A stretch of 64,000 bases of DNA from Pisolithus tinctorius (GCA_024663395.1 JANFAH010000083.1:1-64000), one strand, 5' to 3'. Positions 1-13,300 are shown, counted from the stretch's first letter. A program made the numbers and translations. The notes: generated by a model not told the origin, from the letters alone.

Positions 1-3000
1 ATCCTCGAGCCTCTAGTCATGACAAGGTTCGTTTTATAACTCTGTTTGTAATTACTAACCAGCACATGACATTCGTCTTAACAGGATGCATCAGACACGA
101 ATGCTAAACCCATCGAGGATACCGTCGCGGAAGAACCCACACCCCCAATGTCACCGACGAAGCGCTTTCTTTCTTCATCTGCAGGCGCATTGGTGGGGTT
201 TTTTAACAAGATAACGCGTGGTGCACTCGGAGAAAATGTACGTCGTTAATTGTCGTCTCTGGCATTAGACTTACGCTTGATTTTGTGTGCGTCAGACGGC
301 TTCAAACACAGCAGATACCAATGCACCGCAGCATGAACGTCGCGAGGGGATAATTTGAAGGTGATTTTTTTTTTGTCTAGTGTTTTCAAGCGTACCGAGT
401 ATTCCTATAGGTTACAGGAAGAAAAAGGGGCCGAGAGGAAGACGAGAAAGGCAGTGAAGACGACGCGACCATGACAAATCTGAAGATGTTCCTACATTAC
501 GTCCCGATTTTTTTCGGGTCAGAAAACGCAGAAGGGAGGTGGACCTAGAACGAGAGCAACCCACCCCCTGGCAGCTGAGCCTACTGCTGACGTGGACCTG
601 GAGGGAGACATTGGAGATGTTCAGGAGGCGCCTGCACCTTCTGGATCTGGAGCAAGTAACACTAACGAGGCCACGGATGACATGCAGGATCCCCCTAGAA
701 CTGAGTCAATGAAGGGATCTATTCCTGGTACTGATGACCAAGCTGATGGGGAGGGAGAGAGAGACGACGACGGCGACGACGACGACAGGGAAGTCTCTTG
801 CGGAGCTACCTCCAGCGAGGGCGGGGAAGACGGGGAGGAAGCTTTTTCTAACGTCAACATTCGTACCACTGACGACCAGGCTACCGAGGAGTTCGATCCC
901 GCTGTTGGTGACAGCATTGGAGTTGGACCCGGCGAAGGCGAGGAACAAGAGGATGAAGGAGACTCAGGCTCAGACTCTCGCTCGGACATTGGCTCGGAAG
1001 ATGATGGTGGTATGAATGACGACGGTATGCCTGGAAATACCTTTCAGTTGATGGACGTCGAGGTAAGCTTAGATCTTGGGCGCAAGTCTGATATCCTACA
1101 CTAAATTCGGATTTTTCATAGTCATCAAGCGTGCCAGAACAGGGTGGGGAGCATTATGAAGCAGGAGATCTGACCGCTGTGAAGGGGAAAAACAGGGCAC
1201 GTACTGCGTTTGGTGTTTCTGCCCTTTCTGGACGTAAATCTTTTCGTAGGCTGTTGACGTCCGTACGGGACCCTCTAAATCCGTGCTCGCACGAGTCGTG
1301 AAGGACTCAAACTCGGGGGTAGGAGATCTGATTGCTATGAAGGGGAAAAATAAGGTACGTACTGAGTTTGGCATTTCTGGCGTTTCTGGACGTGAATCGC
1401 TTCGTAGGCTGTTGACGTCCACGCGGGACCCTCTAAATCCGTGCTCGCAGGAGCCGTCAAGGACTCAAACTCGGGCTCGGGCTCGGGCTCAGACTCGGAC
1501 TCGGACTCAGACACTACTGAGGAAGGCGATGGTGGTATGAGTGACGACGATATGCTTGGAAATACCTTTCAGTTGATGGATGTCGAAGTAAGCTTGGATC
1601 TTGGGCGCAGATTGATATCCCATACCGAATTCGGATTTTTCATAGACATCAAGTGTGCCAGAACAGGGTGGGGAGCAATCAGAGTTTGCTGTGAAGAGTA
1701 AAAATAAGGTACGTACCGAATTTGGTGTTTCTGGCCTTTCTGAACAAGGACTACTTCGTAGGCTGTTGGCGTTCACGCGGGACCCTCCAAATCCGTGCGT
1801 GCAAGAGATGTCAACAATACAATGACGGTTTGCACTGGTCTAAGTCCACACACCGATAGCTAATGGGCCTTGCAGGTTGCCACCGTTAGACCAAAACGCG
1901 GTCGAGTTGAAGATGTCGCTAGTGTGAAAGGGAAATCCAAAGTTTGTTTTCCTGTGGGTCGCTCGATCTGTGGCTTACAAGCCCTCATAGGCTCCAGGCC
2001 CTGATCCTCTTACTTTTTCTCAGCCTCTCGAGGACGGTTTTTTTACGCCCCTCCGCTGGTTCCTCAACCACCTCCTCGACCATCTGGAGGATCTACTCCT
2101 GGTCGAAAGACAGGCTGTCAGGCAGAGTGTAATGACAAAACCAATCAGCGTCCCCAGCCACAGTCAATGGTAGCTCGTTACCTTGTGTTCCAATTGCTGT
2201 CATTCTCACGTATCAATAAACTTAGAATACCAGCCCTGCGAGGATACGCGAGTTACAAGACCTCCAGGACAGCATCGAGAGTAAGATTCGAGCAAACATT
2301 TGGCAGGAACTTGGGAAGATCGTCGAGTCTTCTGTCGCCGTCGCGTTAGAGAAGGCACTTCCAGGTCTGACGAATCAATCCGCTGAGAATGGCGCCGGGA
2401 CAAGCCCATCACAAACGAGTAAGTCTACCTCTAAGAAGATAAAGAAACTCCCGAAACCCCGAGCACCAAGTTACAATGAATTCAAGGTAGACGAGCCAGA
2501 CACACATGTACCCCAGAACGCTGACAAATTCCGCGTCTAGAAATCTGTTCGGGAGCTCGGGCAAGAGCTTTTGGGCATAGAAGACCACGAAGATCTGCCA
2601 CGGTCCGTCGGTCGGAGGGACATCAGTGCATGGGATCCCAAGAGTGGGCCATGCTGCACAGTCGAAGATTTTCGCATAGACCTGGAAGGTTTGCCACGCT
2701 CTGAGTGGAACAAATCTGCTGCGCTTGTCTTCGCCCAAGAGTATCTGAAACGTCACCGAGGTCGCCAAGGAGAAAACCATACACTGGAATACGTTGCGAA
2801 GGCGTGGTTGACTCATGTAATGACATTAAGAACGCGGTACAAGGTCAAAGAACTGGATGACGAGGATAAAACGGAACGTAAAGCTCGAAATCGTCGTCGT
2901 CAAAGAAAGCACGAGGTAAGCTACTAACTACCTACACATGTTTTCGCATATCTAAGACTGTTGAAGCTCTACGGCCGTGTCTGCAGACTGCCTATGAATA

Positions 3001-3510
3001 CGGGGAAATCAAAGATCGTGCAGTCGCTATAGTGGAATCGCTTGGCCAAGATGGCATGAGTTCTGATGAATCTGACCACGAAGGTCACCGGGGCGAGGCG
3101 ACGTACTACATCCTGGAGAAGGACTGGCGCTCTAAACAAGTCACTGCTTGGCTACGAATGCTGGATTCCCTCCACCTGCGCCTCCGATACAATGGTAAAT
3201 GGCAGACAACAGCTGGTGCCTGGCCACACTTTAGGACGGCTAGTTTAAATGAGAGCAAGGCACCTCCAGTGAAAGGGCTACCTATTGATTTCTACTCTCG
3301 TAACTGGTATGGGGCTCAGAACGCATTCGTGAGGGAGCAACTGCAGGCAACAAACCAATCTGATACTCTCGCAATACCATCGCAGCATGCGAAGTAAGTA
3401 CGCTCGCTTGATTGTGCAGAGCACCTGACTGAACCTGTTGCCTCGACAGAATCGCAGAGAAATACAATCTTTCCGACCGTCGGGTCGTCCACGGACGCAT
3501 GTTCTCTTGA
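1..3510 (+). pseudogene. Gene A, left copy (GMSSDESD-family transposon accessory gene), disrupted
   Basis: Left-arm copy of the multi-exon gene that is complete in the right arm; its first exon is cut by the window edge (1-26 is the end of exon 1, and exon 2 starts at 85). The N-terminal part is Asp/Glu-rich (592-1104). A helical segment follows (about 2235-2410), then a Lys-rich patch, then the conserved C-terminal part (2540-3397) with GMSSDESD at about 3054-3077, ending at a stop at 3508-3510. Compared with the right copy it has one fewer G near 343, one more T near 370, a 2-base deletion near 469 and shorter C-runs near 572 and 2050. The frame is therefore lost and regained locally, so it is probably not functional. 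Its function is unknown. Confidence 0.7.
1003..1806 (+). repeat. Internal ~525 bp duplication inside gene A
   Basis: The block starting at 1003 (GATGGTGGTATGA, then a splice donor and acceptor, then GTGCCAGAACAGGGTGGGGAGCA) recurs at 1528, 525 bp downstream. Between them a shorter sub-repeat (AAGGGGAAAAA..AGGTACGTACT..GTAGGCTGTTGACGTCC) occurs near 1178 and 1336 and again near 1690. Each unit carries its own exon-intron boundary, so this is a duplication of exon-plus-intron modules in the acidic N-terminal half. It is mirrored in the right arm (about 14,150-14,960). Confidence 0.85.
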
Positions 3511-4328
3511 ATGGAACCTGGTGGTATAAACTTTCGACTCTTGCGCCGCTGCCAATGCACATGTAGATCATATTTCCATGATCCTGAAATACTAATGTCG
3601 TCATAGCCTGTCCCTTCAGCCAACACATTCAGCTAGTGCTGTGGAAACTTTTTTTCCTTTTCTCTTAAATGAATTGTATTGTGCGAGAAATGTAAAACTG
3701 TGAACTAGAAGATAGCACTGTCTCCGACGGCAGGTACCTTGTTTACGGCTGTGCCATCGTGACGATCCGTGAAACAGACGAGTTGCAACCGTGAGGTCTC
3801 CGACGTGCGTGTTATTAAAAAGCGATAAAGCGTCCGGCCGTGGGCCACAACGCTCACATCGAGTCGAAGCAACATATATCGATTCGTCGGGCTCGAGAGA
3901 TCAACATTTCATTTAGATTCCATGGCGTTGAGCTTACGGTTACATTTCTTCCATGATGTACGACGATGAACGACAAAATTGAATAAGTCCCTTTGAGAGG
4001 CACGTTGTCAAAGGAAAACATGCCACATGTCAATGATGTGTATCCGTTTTCTTTCTTTTCGACCGGGTTCTGCTTCCGAAGCCATCGTATCCGGGTAATC
4101 AAAGCAACTCGAGGAAGATTCATGGTGGGGGCAAAACGATGTGCGGCAACCCATCGAGCTGTGTTTTGAGTTCGACGACTTTCGTTCGATTTCGAGTTGT
4201 TTTTACTTACAACTACATTATTCTAGGATAAGGAATTCCGAACGACGACAGAGTGACGTTGTACAAACGCTCTGCCTCTTCGAGAAGACGGAGAGGAAGC
4301 AACTCTATCACAACGTCCGCACCGAAGT

Positions 4329-5294
4329 GAGCTCTAGAGCTCATGTTTTTTACCCGTAGAGTATAGGCTTGCGCCGCCAACCAGCTTCGGTGCCAGTACC
4401 GCCATCAAGAACGCGTGGTACCCAACTGGGCTCCGCTCTGGGGTCATCGGCACGATGGCATCTTGCCTAGCCGAAGTTCACCTGCACAAAGACTCTTTCT
4501 CTGCAATGAACAAAGGTGAGCACGTGAGCATACTTCGTATAAATGGACCCCACCCTCACCACTCTTCTCCGTCTCTACTACACAATGTCTCCTATCACTC
4601 GCGGTATGGCTCGCAAGGGCATCAGGCGCTACGCACCGTATAACCTGCGTTCTCGTGGTCCTAACCAAACTTTCTTAGACCTGTCCAGTCTGCCGTCTAC
4701 ACCCAGAACTCCAGTTCGTCTGCCCAACGTCGCCAGTACTCGTGCTGGTGTCCCCGCCCTTCCGCCCCCCATTCGTGCTGCAGAGGGCAACCCCCTTGCA
4801 AATGCTGTGAGGAAACAATGAGAAACCTTCGAGATGTTTGCTGACCACTGACCACTGATTATAGAATGAGTTCATCTGTCCCGACGTTCGAAAGGCCATA
4901 CAAGATGGCGTACGGCCGGTGTGCTACATCTATAGTTGCCTTTGTGCCTTCGCGGCTGAATCCTGTTGTAGGAGGTCGTTGGTTACGGGATCAAGCTTAG
5001 ATTTGTTCGTGATTGCCTTGAACTGGCAAAGCCGTGGACGAAGAGAAAAAGAATATGTGAGCATCGCCACACACCATCGTGATCCCCTACTGATGATACT
5101 GATAGGCTTCGGGCTCTGGAGGCTGGCGAGGTCATCTCGCGGGAGAGACTCGTACGTATTTTCTCTTCAGTTGTTGTGATTTATGTTCATGATCGTGATG
5201 AAGGACATGTTTGGGCAAGGCGCTGTCAGCTATGTTGAGGCATGCATGGAGATCGCGGCGGGTGTTATTGTTATGGCTGACGAGATACATAAGT
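4329..5294 (+). repeat. 966 bp segment present three times (copy 1)
   Basis: Begins GAGCTCTAGAGCTCATG and ends at ACATAAGT. It recurs inverted within the right IR1 arm (about 10,650-11,628) and in direct orientation at 30,338-31,288, well outside IR1. The third copy stops inside the IR1 arm, so this segment has moved or been duplicated separately from the rest of the arm. Confidence 0.9.
4543..4821 (+). CDS. Repeat-borne 92-aa ORF, 'YNLRSRG' protein (copy 1)
   Basis: Opens at ATG just after a TATAA-like string and encodes a basic, Pro-rich 92-residue product with the segment RRYAPYNLRSRG near residues 30-40 and a PSTPRTPV stretch. No domain was recognised. It may be only a first exon: a GTGAGG donor lies inside its C-terminus (about 4807) and an acceptor TTATAG lies near 4864, followed by more open frame (NEFICPDVRKAIQDG). 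The same ORF is kept at 11,127-11,405 (minus) and 30,552-30,830 (plus) with only a few substitutions. The upstream stretch 4370-4515 also reads like coding sequence. Function unknown, probably transposon-encoded. Confidence 0.45.
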   Translation: MDPTLTTLLRLYYTMSPITRGMARKGIRRYAPYNLRSRGPNQTFLDLSSLPSTPRTPVRLPNVASTRAGVPALPPPIRAAEGNPLANAVRKQ

Positions 5295-5583
5295 GCGGAT
5301 TTTCAGCAGTTGACAAGGAATAACCACTCACCCGTTTTGGCAGCATGTAACCTGCCAATGGCGCATCGTCAACTTCTAATACTTGACCTGCCGAAGGGCC
5401 CTGACAATGATATTTACTACGGGACGTCGCTCCTAGCTTGTAATTATTGATACTCGTGACGACAGTCCAATCGAAAGACATTCCTGCTTTCGGCGACTCC
5501 GGATCGCGCACTACTCGCGATGATTCACAACTTGTTGGAGCTCGTAGTCCGATACGGTCGACAAGATGCCGGGCATTTATACC

Positions 5584-8500
5584 CTAATGTCATCCGTACT
5601 CGCCCTAGAGTCATAGGATATGCGTTCGACTCACAGGCACGAAACCGAAACGTGTGCCAGCAGAGTAAAGAAAAATATCTTTCATTGTATGTACCCCACT
5701 GCTAGGACAGCTAGGTACCCCAGCAACCACATGAATATGGATTCCCTTCTACCGTCTACTTGGTACATTCCAGTACTTCGGCTTCAATATCATGTGGAAT
5801 ATTGGTTTGAGAATATATGTCCTGGTTAGACCATTAGTTTGTGCCTTCATTTCATGTGGGATGGCTGCTCGCCTTATAAAGCGGTAGTACATGAACGACA
5901 GGTTTTGCGATATAGTCAAGTTTGAACGGGGTCTTCGCAAAAGGTGCAAGGACGTTGGATGCATGAGTAACAACAGGTGCTTCGACTTCGTCGTAGTACA
6001 AGCACCCAGCAAGTATGCCGAACTGGCGGTAAGGGTCCTGTTTTGCATCTGTGTCACTCAAAGGCGCGTAGCACGAGATAACCGCAAAGGCTGCGTCCTC
6101 TTCACCCTTCAAACAAATAGCGCGAGTATCTGAGCAGCAATCTCCATGTTTCTGTGCGGCCCGGGGGAGTTGAACCATGGCATGCGAGTTCCGTTGTGAC
6201 TGAGCTGCAGGCTGGAATATCACTCCTCCCAGCTGCACTGTGTCACACCAGCGTATCACTATCAACGGCATCAGTCTTGAATTTTAACGTTCACGTAAAT
6301 TTACCTTCTTCTGATTGGGTGTGCGTGTATTCCATTGCCAGTGGTAGGAAAGTCTTGTGTACACGAGCCAGACGGACCTCCCGTTCACTGGTCTGTAAGA
6401 AGAATCTTCAATTCCACAGAAGTTCCAGAAGCATGAGCATCATTCAGCCGAGTTCCACGAAGTTTGGACTTAAATGCCTGTTGGAATGGGCTGCGAAGGT
6501 CCTTCATCTCTGCAGGTAGTCGCGGGCTATTCAACAGCAGTGCAAGTTTGCTGCTCTGCACGCGTCATTGACAAATGTCAACTCCAGTTCACCTGAAGGA
6601 TTCAAGGGGCATGACATGGTCAGTGATGAAACACGAGAATCTGAGATGGGTGCTCACCAAAGCGCATATTTGTCTTGGTCCTCTGAAGCGTGTAGTTAAA
6701 ACGCTCGAAGCCCAGGTTCTCCATGAATGTACTTGGCCCCAGTCCAACCAACAGTCTATCGAAATGGAGGCAAGCATGGTGAACAGGTGTATCTTGGCTT
6801 CCTTATACAAGTCCAAAACACCCGACAAGTAGCTCTTGAAGTGATACACGTAACGGCCTATTAGTTCCTGCGAAGTAGACCGCAAGTTAGCGATGTAAAT
6901 TGCAGTCACAAGATGCACGTAATTGTTGAGAATCCACCGTTGCCTTCCCTGCGAGTGACCCCAAATACGAATCAATGTAATGACGAGGTGAATCATACCA
7001 ACTGAACTGCCACTGGTCAGCTGAAAGCTTTCTCTTTTCGAAGCCCAGTGATGATGGAGCAGGGAAAATGGATGAAGGAAGAACTAGCCGCTTTTGATCC
7101 CTCCATACTTCTTCAGAACAGCCCGACCAAGTACAACGGGAATTTCGCGATAGTCCACAGTGGTGTATTCAACTGGATGCTCCGGCAGGTTTCCTTGGTG
7201 CGTCGGTAAGGCCATGTTCAATGCGCTGAGAATACTATTACATGTGCTCGAACGCCGAAGACAAGGTTTCTCACCCATTTGCCAATTAGGTCAACTAGCG
7301 CCATCTTGGTGAGCTGTTTTCCATGTCTCTTCGGGTCAGGTATTGATATGCCCAACTCGCAACAGAGCGCTCGAAGTGTTGGAACCCGCACACCATTGCC
7401 TATGCTCTTGACTGTCTTGGCAGTTTTCAGCTAGATCTTGCATGTTCTAGCTCAGCTTCAGTCGGCATGTCATCTTGTGTCCGGGGTGGTCGTACGGTCT
7501 TTCCTGTTGTGTGCAAACTATCATCTGCATCATCCTCTGCCGCCTATGATTTCAGGGAAACCCTGTATGAGAATGCCTAACTGCGGTCCATACCGTAAAC
7601 TCACCTGAAGTGGACTGCAAGAACAACTTCGCCGTTTGTTGATTATCGTGGCTCTCCTGAAGCTAATAAAGTACTTTCCATCGGTTATGAAGACGTAGCG
7701 AAATATGGTGACTTACCCAATCTAATAGCGCTCGTGTTAGCATCACTGATGTACCAGCCCTCCTCAGGTCAAACTCGCGACATAGATGCCACAGCACAGA
7801 CCTACGGCATTTTTTGGAGAGAGATTCTATGCATGCATCGCCTGTAAGTGTCTGAAGTATGGCCTTGAGGCCTTTTGAAAGCTCTGCGGCAGTCGGCTTC
7901 GGAGGTGGTTTCTCAGTGGGGGAATTAGTGCCATCACCAGCTGGAGCTGTGGGACTCAGGCCCCATATGTATCGAACATGCTGTTGAATGGCACGAAGGA
8001 AGAATGCATGCATGGAATCCAGTACTGTAAACCAAACAGGATCCCAGTAGGGCAGTCGAAGGAGCTCTGAGAATCGCACACCACAAGTCCTGGCAATTCG
8101 CTCTCGCTGCTCGCTTGAAGTTGCTGAAAGCCACTCCTCTGCATGTTTGCGGTGCTTTTCGGCAGAGCGTATGGGCCAAGACTCCACGTCGAGATTCTTG
8201 ATCATATCTGCAGGTAAATAGCAGAAGGAGCAGAACAACGTGGCTGCATGGCTGAGGAATCCCGCCACTTGACGTGCACCAAGAATGTCACATACTAGAG
8301 GGATCAGGGCAAGTAAAACAACCCTTCCATGCCTATAGCGTGCCGTACGCGAAAAGAAGACACCAGGCTCCCAGAACTCCAGTAGTTCGTTTACAAGCGG
8401 GCGAAGGAAATTGTTGATCTGCTCGAGAGACGGCTTTTTCGGGCCGGGAATGACGCCACAGAGATACATATTCTCCGTGTTGTATCGGATGTCCTGCGGG

Positions 8501-10362
8501 CAAGTTCAAGCATGCCATATAGATTCCAGTCACGGAAGATGTTCCTTTGGCAACCTTCATACCAAAAGGATTGAATCCATCAACAGCCAAAGAAAAAACC
8601 AGGCGAAGCTTATCATCTTTGCGGAAAAAGGGCTTCCCATCACAACCCTGCATATTCCGGATGAAGTTGGCATCGAAGATGTCAGCGAATCGCCCGTTGT
8701 TGAAGTCGCCACCTGAGAGGTTGGACAGTGGAGCTTCCAGCGCTGACTCCAGCTCAGGATAAGATAGAATCCTTCCTAACCACCCTTTCAGCTCCTGGTA
8801 TGCAAACTTCCGCACCTGGACGGATAACCTGATTCCCGCATATCGTCCTCTCTCGCTTCAACTTTGCAGAACAGGGATGGCTTGAAGGGAAATCGCGGAA
8901 AGTGCAGAAATCGGGGAAGTCAACGTCATCATAGAGTGCATAACAGGACGGACAGCAAACATAGAGTCGTAGGTGAGGGTCAAGATCGAAGTTGTTTAAG
9001 ATAGTGCGGTAGTCTCTTGGGAATTTCAGCAAGGACCTTCTATCTTCGGGAGCTTGTACGTCGCTGATGACGTGGGACATCATAAAGCTCAGGCTGTCGG
9101 AGACGAACCTGCTTTGCACTTGGGATATTCCACAGAGGAGATTCAAGCAAAGAATCAAGAAACTACCGGCTACAGCAGTGGGGTGGGACACTCCAATACT
9201 TCGAAAATAGACATCTTCCAAATATACTCAGAAAACATAGCAAAAAGTGGTATTTTACTTACCAGTGTTGACAAAAACATAGGACTCCTTGTTGGGCGAA
9301 TTGCACGAACTCTGCTCAAGTTCCTCGCTCTGTTCATCACCGTCACCCTGTACGGCCCCCTCACACCGCCCCACACCTTGGATCTGTCCCAAGTTCGCAA
9401 TGAGGTCCCTCCTCAGAAAACTGTTCCAAGCAGCCTGCCATATGGCATCGACCCTGTGCAACTCATCCTCTACCATAACCAAAAGCTGCAGGCGAGCGGC
9501 CTCCAGAGAGGGGAATTGCTCAAGACGTCGTAGACTGACCAGGACCGCGTACAGCGCACTCTCGTGAGCTAGTATGGCTACATTCTCGGGTGCAGTTGGG
9601 GAGAGTCGTCGATGACCCATGTTTGCGCCGGATGGGAGAGAAGAATAGAGTTGGTAAATGGCGCCAGGTTCTATGGGCCCACTCTCGGAGAAGATGAGAT
9701 TCAGGTCATATGAGAAAGACACGATCTGCTGGGTGACCACAGAACAGAGGTGCATGAGGTCGTGCAGCGCATTTTCCAGAGCGATGGTTTCATCCTTAAG
9801 GTGCAGCGGTGTGACGTGGTTGCGCTGGTCATCGAAGTCAGTCTCGAAGGTGGGTTGTTGATCCCTTCCATTTGATTCCGCATCCTTTGGATCACTGGAA
9901 CTCTCCGTGGCACTATGCTCGATGGTGAGGACCGCATCCGCCTGAAGTTCGGCAGCAGGACTCGCGAGGTACTGGGCAGATTTGTCGAGTTTACAGTGGC
10001 TGTGCATACATCGCTTTGGGGATCAATCGGCCACAAACATACTTCAATTGAGATTCGCACCAGGTTGTGCTTGATCCACAGCCTACAACATTGCAGGTGC
10101 ATAACCGTGGGCGCTGGTGAGTCCTACCCCCCATGGTCGTTAAGAAAAAAGACAAAGATCTACCGAAGATTATCCGGGACGATCCGGAAGGAAACTTCTT
10201 TTAGTTCGGTCCTCAAGAGATACTTATGTATAACCAGAAGAATGCTTGCAAGTTGCGCACCTCGAGCCGTTCGCACTAATCACAGCGTCGGGACAGAGCA
10301 CTATTAGTGCTTTGAGCTCATGAAGTTTTGTGTAAGAACAGTATTTAAGTTGTGAAAACTCC
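5584..10362. mobile_element. Spacer of IR1: decayed CACTA/Tnp2-type DNA transposon core
   Basis: Unique sequence between the IR1 arms, largely occupied by a minus-strand transposase relic (5852-10,102). No CACTA-like terminal motif was found at the spacer edges, so the element's real ends may lie at the outer ends of the long arms, outside the window on the left. The edges 5584-5850 and 10,103-10,362 hold nothing recognised. Confidence 0.6.
5852..10102 (-). pseudogene. Tnp2-like (CACTA/EnSpm superfamily) transposase, frameshifted
   Basis: Read from right to left the pieces follow the usual order of fungal Tnp2 proteins. An N-terminal Cys-containing start and helical region (10,102-9255) is followed by a splice site near 9264. 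Next come LDPHLRLYVCCPSCYALY (about 9000) and KFAYQELKGWLGRIL (about 8810). The core has DGFNPFG (Asp about 8580), PGPKKPSLEQINNFLRP, LVCDILGARQVAGF (Asp about 8288) and DSMHAFFLRAIQQHVR (Asp about 8018). These three Asp sit where the acidic catalytic residues of this superfamily are expected. C-terminal blocks ILNNYVHLVTAIYIA (about 6900) and FGILAGCLYYDEV (about 6020) complete it. Single-base frameshifts lie near 8820 and 8500, and stops interrupt the 7100-7660 stretch. It is therefore a dead transposase that once catalysed cut-and-paste transposition. Confidence 0.85.
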
Positions 10363-13300
10363 GGTATAAATGCCCGGCATCTTGTTGACCGTATCGGACT
10401 ACGAGCTCCAACAAGTTGTGAATCATCGCGAGTAGTGCGCAATCCGGAGTCGCCGAAAGCAGGAATGTCTTTCGATTGGACTGTCGTCACGAGTATCAAT
10501 AATTACAAGCTAGGAGCGACGTCCCGTAGTAAATATCATTGTCAGGGCCCTTCGGCAGGTCAAGTATTAGAAGTTGACGATGCGCCATTGGCAGGTTACA
10601 TGCTGCCAAAACGGGTGAGTGGTTATTCCTTGTCAACTGCTGAAAATCCGCACTTATGTATCTCGTCAGCCATAACAATAACACCCGCCTGCGATCTCCA
10701 TGCATGCCTCAACATAGCTGACAGCGCCTTGCCCAAACATGTCCTTCATCACGATCATGAACATAAATCACAACAACTGAAGAGAAAATACGTACGAGTC
10801 TCTCCCGTGAGATAACCTTGCCAGCCTCCAGAGCCTGAAGCCTATCAGTATCATCAGTAGGGGATCACGATGGTGTGTGGCGATGCTCACATATTCTTTT
10901 TCTCTTCGTCCATGGCTTTTGCCAGTTCAAGGCAATCACGAACAAATCTAAGCTTGATCCCGTAACCAATGACCTCCTACAACAGGATTCAGCCACGAAG
11001 GCACAAAGGCAACTATAGATGTAGCACACCGGCCGTACGCCATCTTGTATGGCCTTTCGAACGTCGGGACAGATGAACTCATTCTATAATCAGTGGTCAG
11101 TGGTCAGCAAACATCTCGAAGGTTTCTCATTGTTTCCTCACAGCATTTGCAAGGGGGTTGCCCTCTGCAGCACGAATGGGGGGCGGAAGGGCGGGGACAC
11201 CAGCACGAGTACTGGCGACGTTGGGCAGACGAACTGGAGTTCTGGGTGTAGACGGCAGACTGGACAGGTCTAAGAAAGTTTGGTTAGGACCACGAGAACG
11301 CAGGTTATACGGTGCGTAGCGCCTGATGCCCTTGCGAGCCATACCGCGAGTGATAGGAGACATTGTGTAGTAGAGACGGAGAAGAGTGGTGAGGGTGGGG
11401 TCCATTTATACGAAGTATGCTCACGTGCTCACCTTTGTTCATTGCAGAGAAAGAGTCTTTGTGCAGGTGAACTTCGGCTAGGCAAGATGCCATCGTGCCG
11501 ATGACCCCAGAGCGGAGCCCAGTTGGGTACCACGCGTTCTTGATGGCGGTACTGGCACCGAAGCTGGTTGGCGGCGCAAGCCTATACTCTACGGGTAAAA
11601 AACATGAGCTCTAGAGCTCACTTCGGTGCAGGACGTTGTGATAGAGTTGCTTCCTCTCCGTCTTCTCGAAGAGGCAGAGCGTTTGTACAACGTCACTCTG
11701 TCGTCGTTCGGAATTCCTTATCCTAGAATAATGTAGTTGTAAGTAAAAACAACTCGAAATCGAACGAAAGTCGTCGAACTCAAAACACAGCTCGATGGGT
11801 TGCCGCACATCGTTTTGCCCACCACCATGAATCTTCCTCGAGTTGCTTTGATTACCCGGATACGATGGCTTCGGAAGCAGAACCCGGTCGAAAAGAAAGA
11901 AAACGGATACACATCATTGACATGTGGCATGTTTTCCTTTGACAACGTGCCTCTCAAAGGGACTTATTCAATTTTGTCGTTCATCGTCGTACATCATGGA
12001 AGAAATGTAACCGTAAGCTCAACGCCATGGAATCTAAATGAAATGTTGATCTCTCGAGCCCGATGAATCGATATATGTTGCTTCGACTCGATGTGAGCGT
12101 TGTGGCCCACGGCCGGACGCTTTATCACTTTTTAATAACACGCACGTCGGAGACCTCACGGTTGCAACTCGTCTGTTTCACGGATCGTCACGATGGCACA
12201 GCCGTAAACAAGGTACCTGCCGTCGGAGACAGTGCTATCTTCTAGTTCACAGTTTTACATTTCTCGCACAATACAATTCATTTAAGAGAAAAGGAAAAAA
12301 AGTTTCCACAGCACTAGCTGAATGTGTTGGCTGAAGGGACAGGCTGTGACGACATTAGTATTTCAGGATCATGGAAATATGATCTACATGTGCATTGGCA
12401 GCGGCGCAAGAGTCGAAAGTTTATACCACCAGGTTCCATTCAAGAGAACATGCGTCCGTGGACGACCCGACGGTCGGAAAGATTGTATTTCTCTGCGATT
12501 CTGTCGAGGCAACAGGTTCAGTCAGGTGCTCTGCACAATCAAGCGAGCGTACTTACTTCGCATGCTGCGATGGTATTGCGAGAGTATCAGATTGGTTTGT
12601 TGCCTGCAGTTGCTCCCTCACGAATGCGTTCTGAGCCCCATACCAGTTACGAGAGTAGAAATCAATAGGTAGCCCTTTCACTGGAGGTGCCTTGCTCTCA
12701 TTTAAACTAGCCGTCCTAAAGTGTGGCCAGGCACCAGCTGTTGTCTGCCATTTACCATTGTATCGGAGGCGCAGGTGGAGGGAATCCAGCATTCGTAGCC
12801 AAGCAGTGACTTGTTTAGAGCGCCAGTCCTTCTCCAGGATGTAGTACGTCGCCTCGCCCCGGTGACCTTCGTGGTCAGATTCATCAGAACTCATGCCATC
12901 TTGGCCAAGCGATTCCACTATAGCGACTGCACGATCTTTGATTTCCCCGTATTCATAGGCAGTCTGCAGACAACGGCCGTAGAGCTTCAACAGTCTTAGA
13001 TATGCGAAAACATGTGTAGGTAGTTAGTAGCTTACCTCGTGCTTTCTTTGACGACGACGATTTCGAGCTTTACGTTCCGTTTTATCCTCGTCATCCAGTT
13101 CTTTGACCTTGTACCGCGTTCTTAATGTCATTACATGAGTCAACCACGCCTTCACAACGTATTCCAGTGTATGGTTTTCTCCTTGGCGACCTCGGTGACA
13201 TTTCAGATACTCTTGGGTGAAGACAAGCGCAGCAGATTTGTTCCACTCAGAGCGTGGCAAACCTTCCAGGTCTATGTGAAAATCTTCGACTGTGCAGCAT

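Larger units (their letters stand above)
1..5583. repeat. Left arm of giant inverted repeat IR1
   Basis: Reverse complement of 10,363-15,959. Position 1 pairs with 15,959, and the inner end pairs around 5583/10,363 at the shared string GGTATAAATGCCCGGC. The match is still perfect at the window edge, so the arm probably extends leftward out of view. Arms are near-identical, with scattered base changes (several at CpG) and a few homopolymer-length differences. The arm contains gene A (1-3510), about 0.8 kb without a recognised gene (3511-4328), and a segment present a third time in the window (4329-5294). It may be a very long terminal inverted repeat of the Tnp2 element in the spacer, or an inverted segmental duplication. 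Confidence 0.95.

Noticed and set aside
621..989. Ser/Pro-rich minus-strand ORF (and its mirror at 14,968-15,336)
   Set aside because: Exact shadow of the Asp/Glu-rich coding region of gene A; the reverse of GA-rich codons always reads as Ser/Pro/Leu.
2519..2539. In-frame TAG in gene A before KSVRELGQ
   Set aside because: It is the 3' splice site of an intron (GTAGAC...GTCTAG) and not a nonsense mutation.
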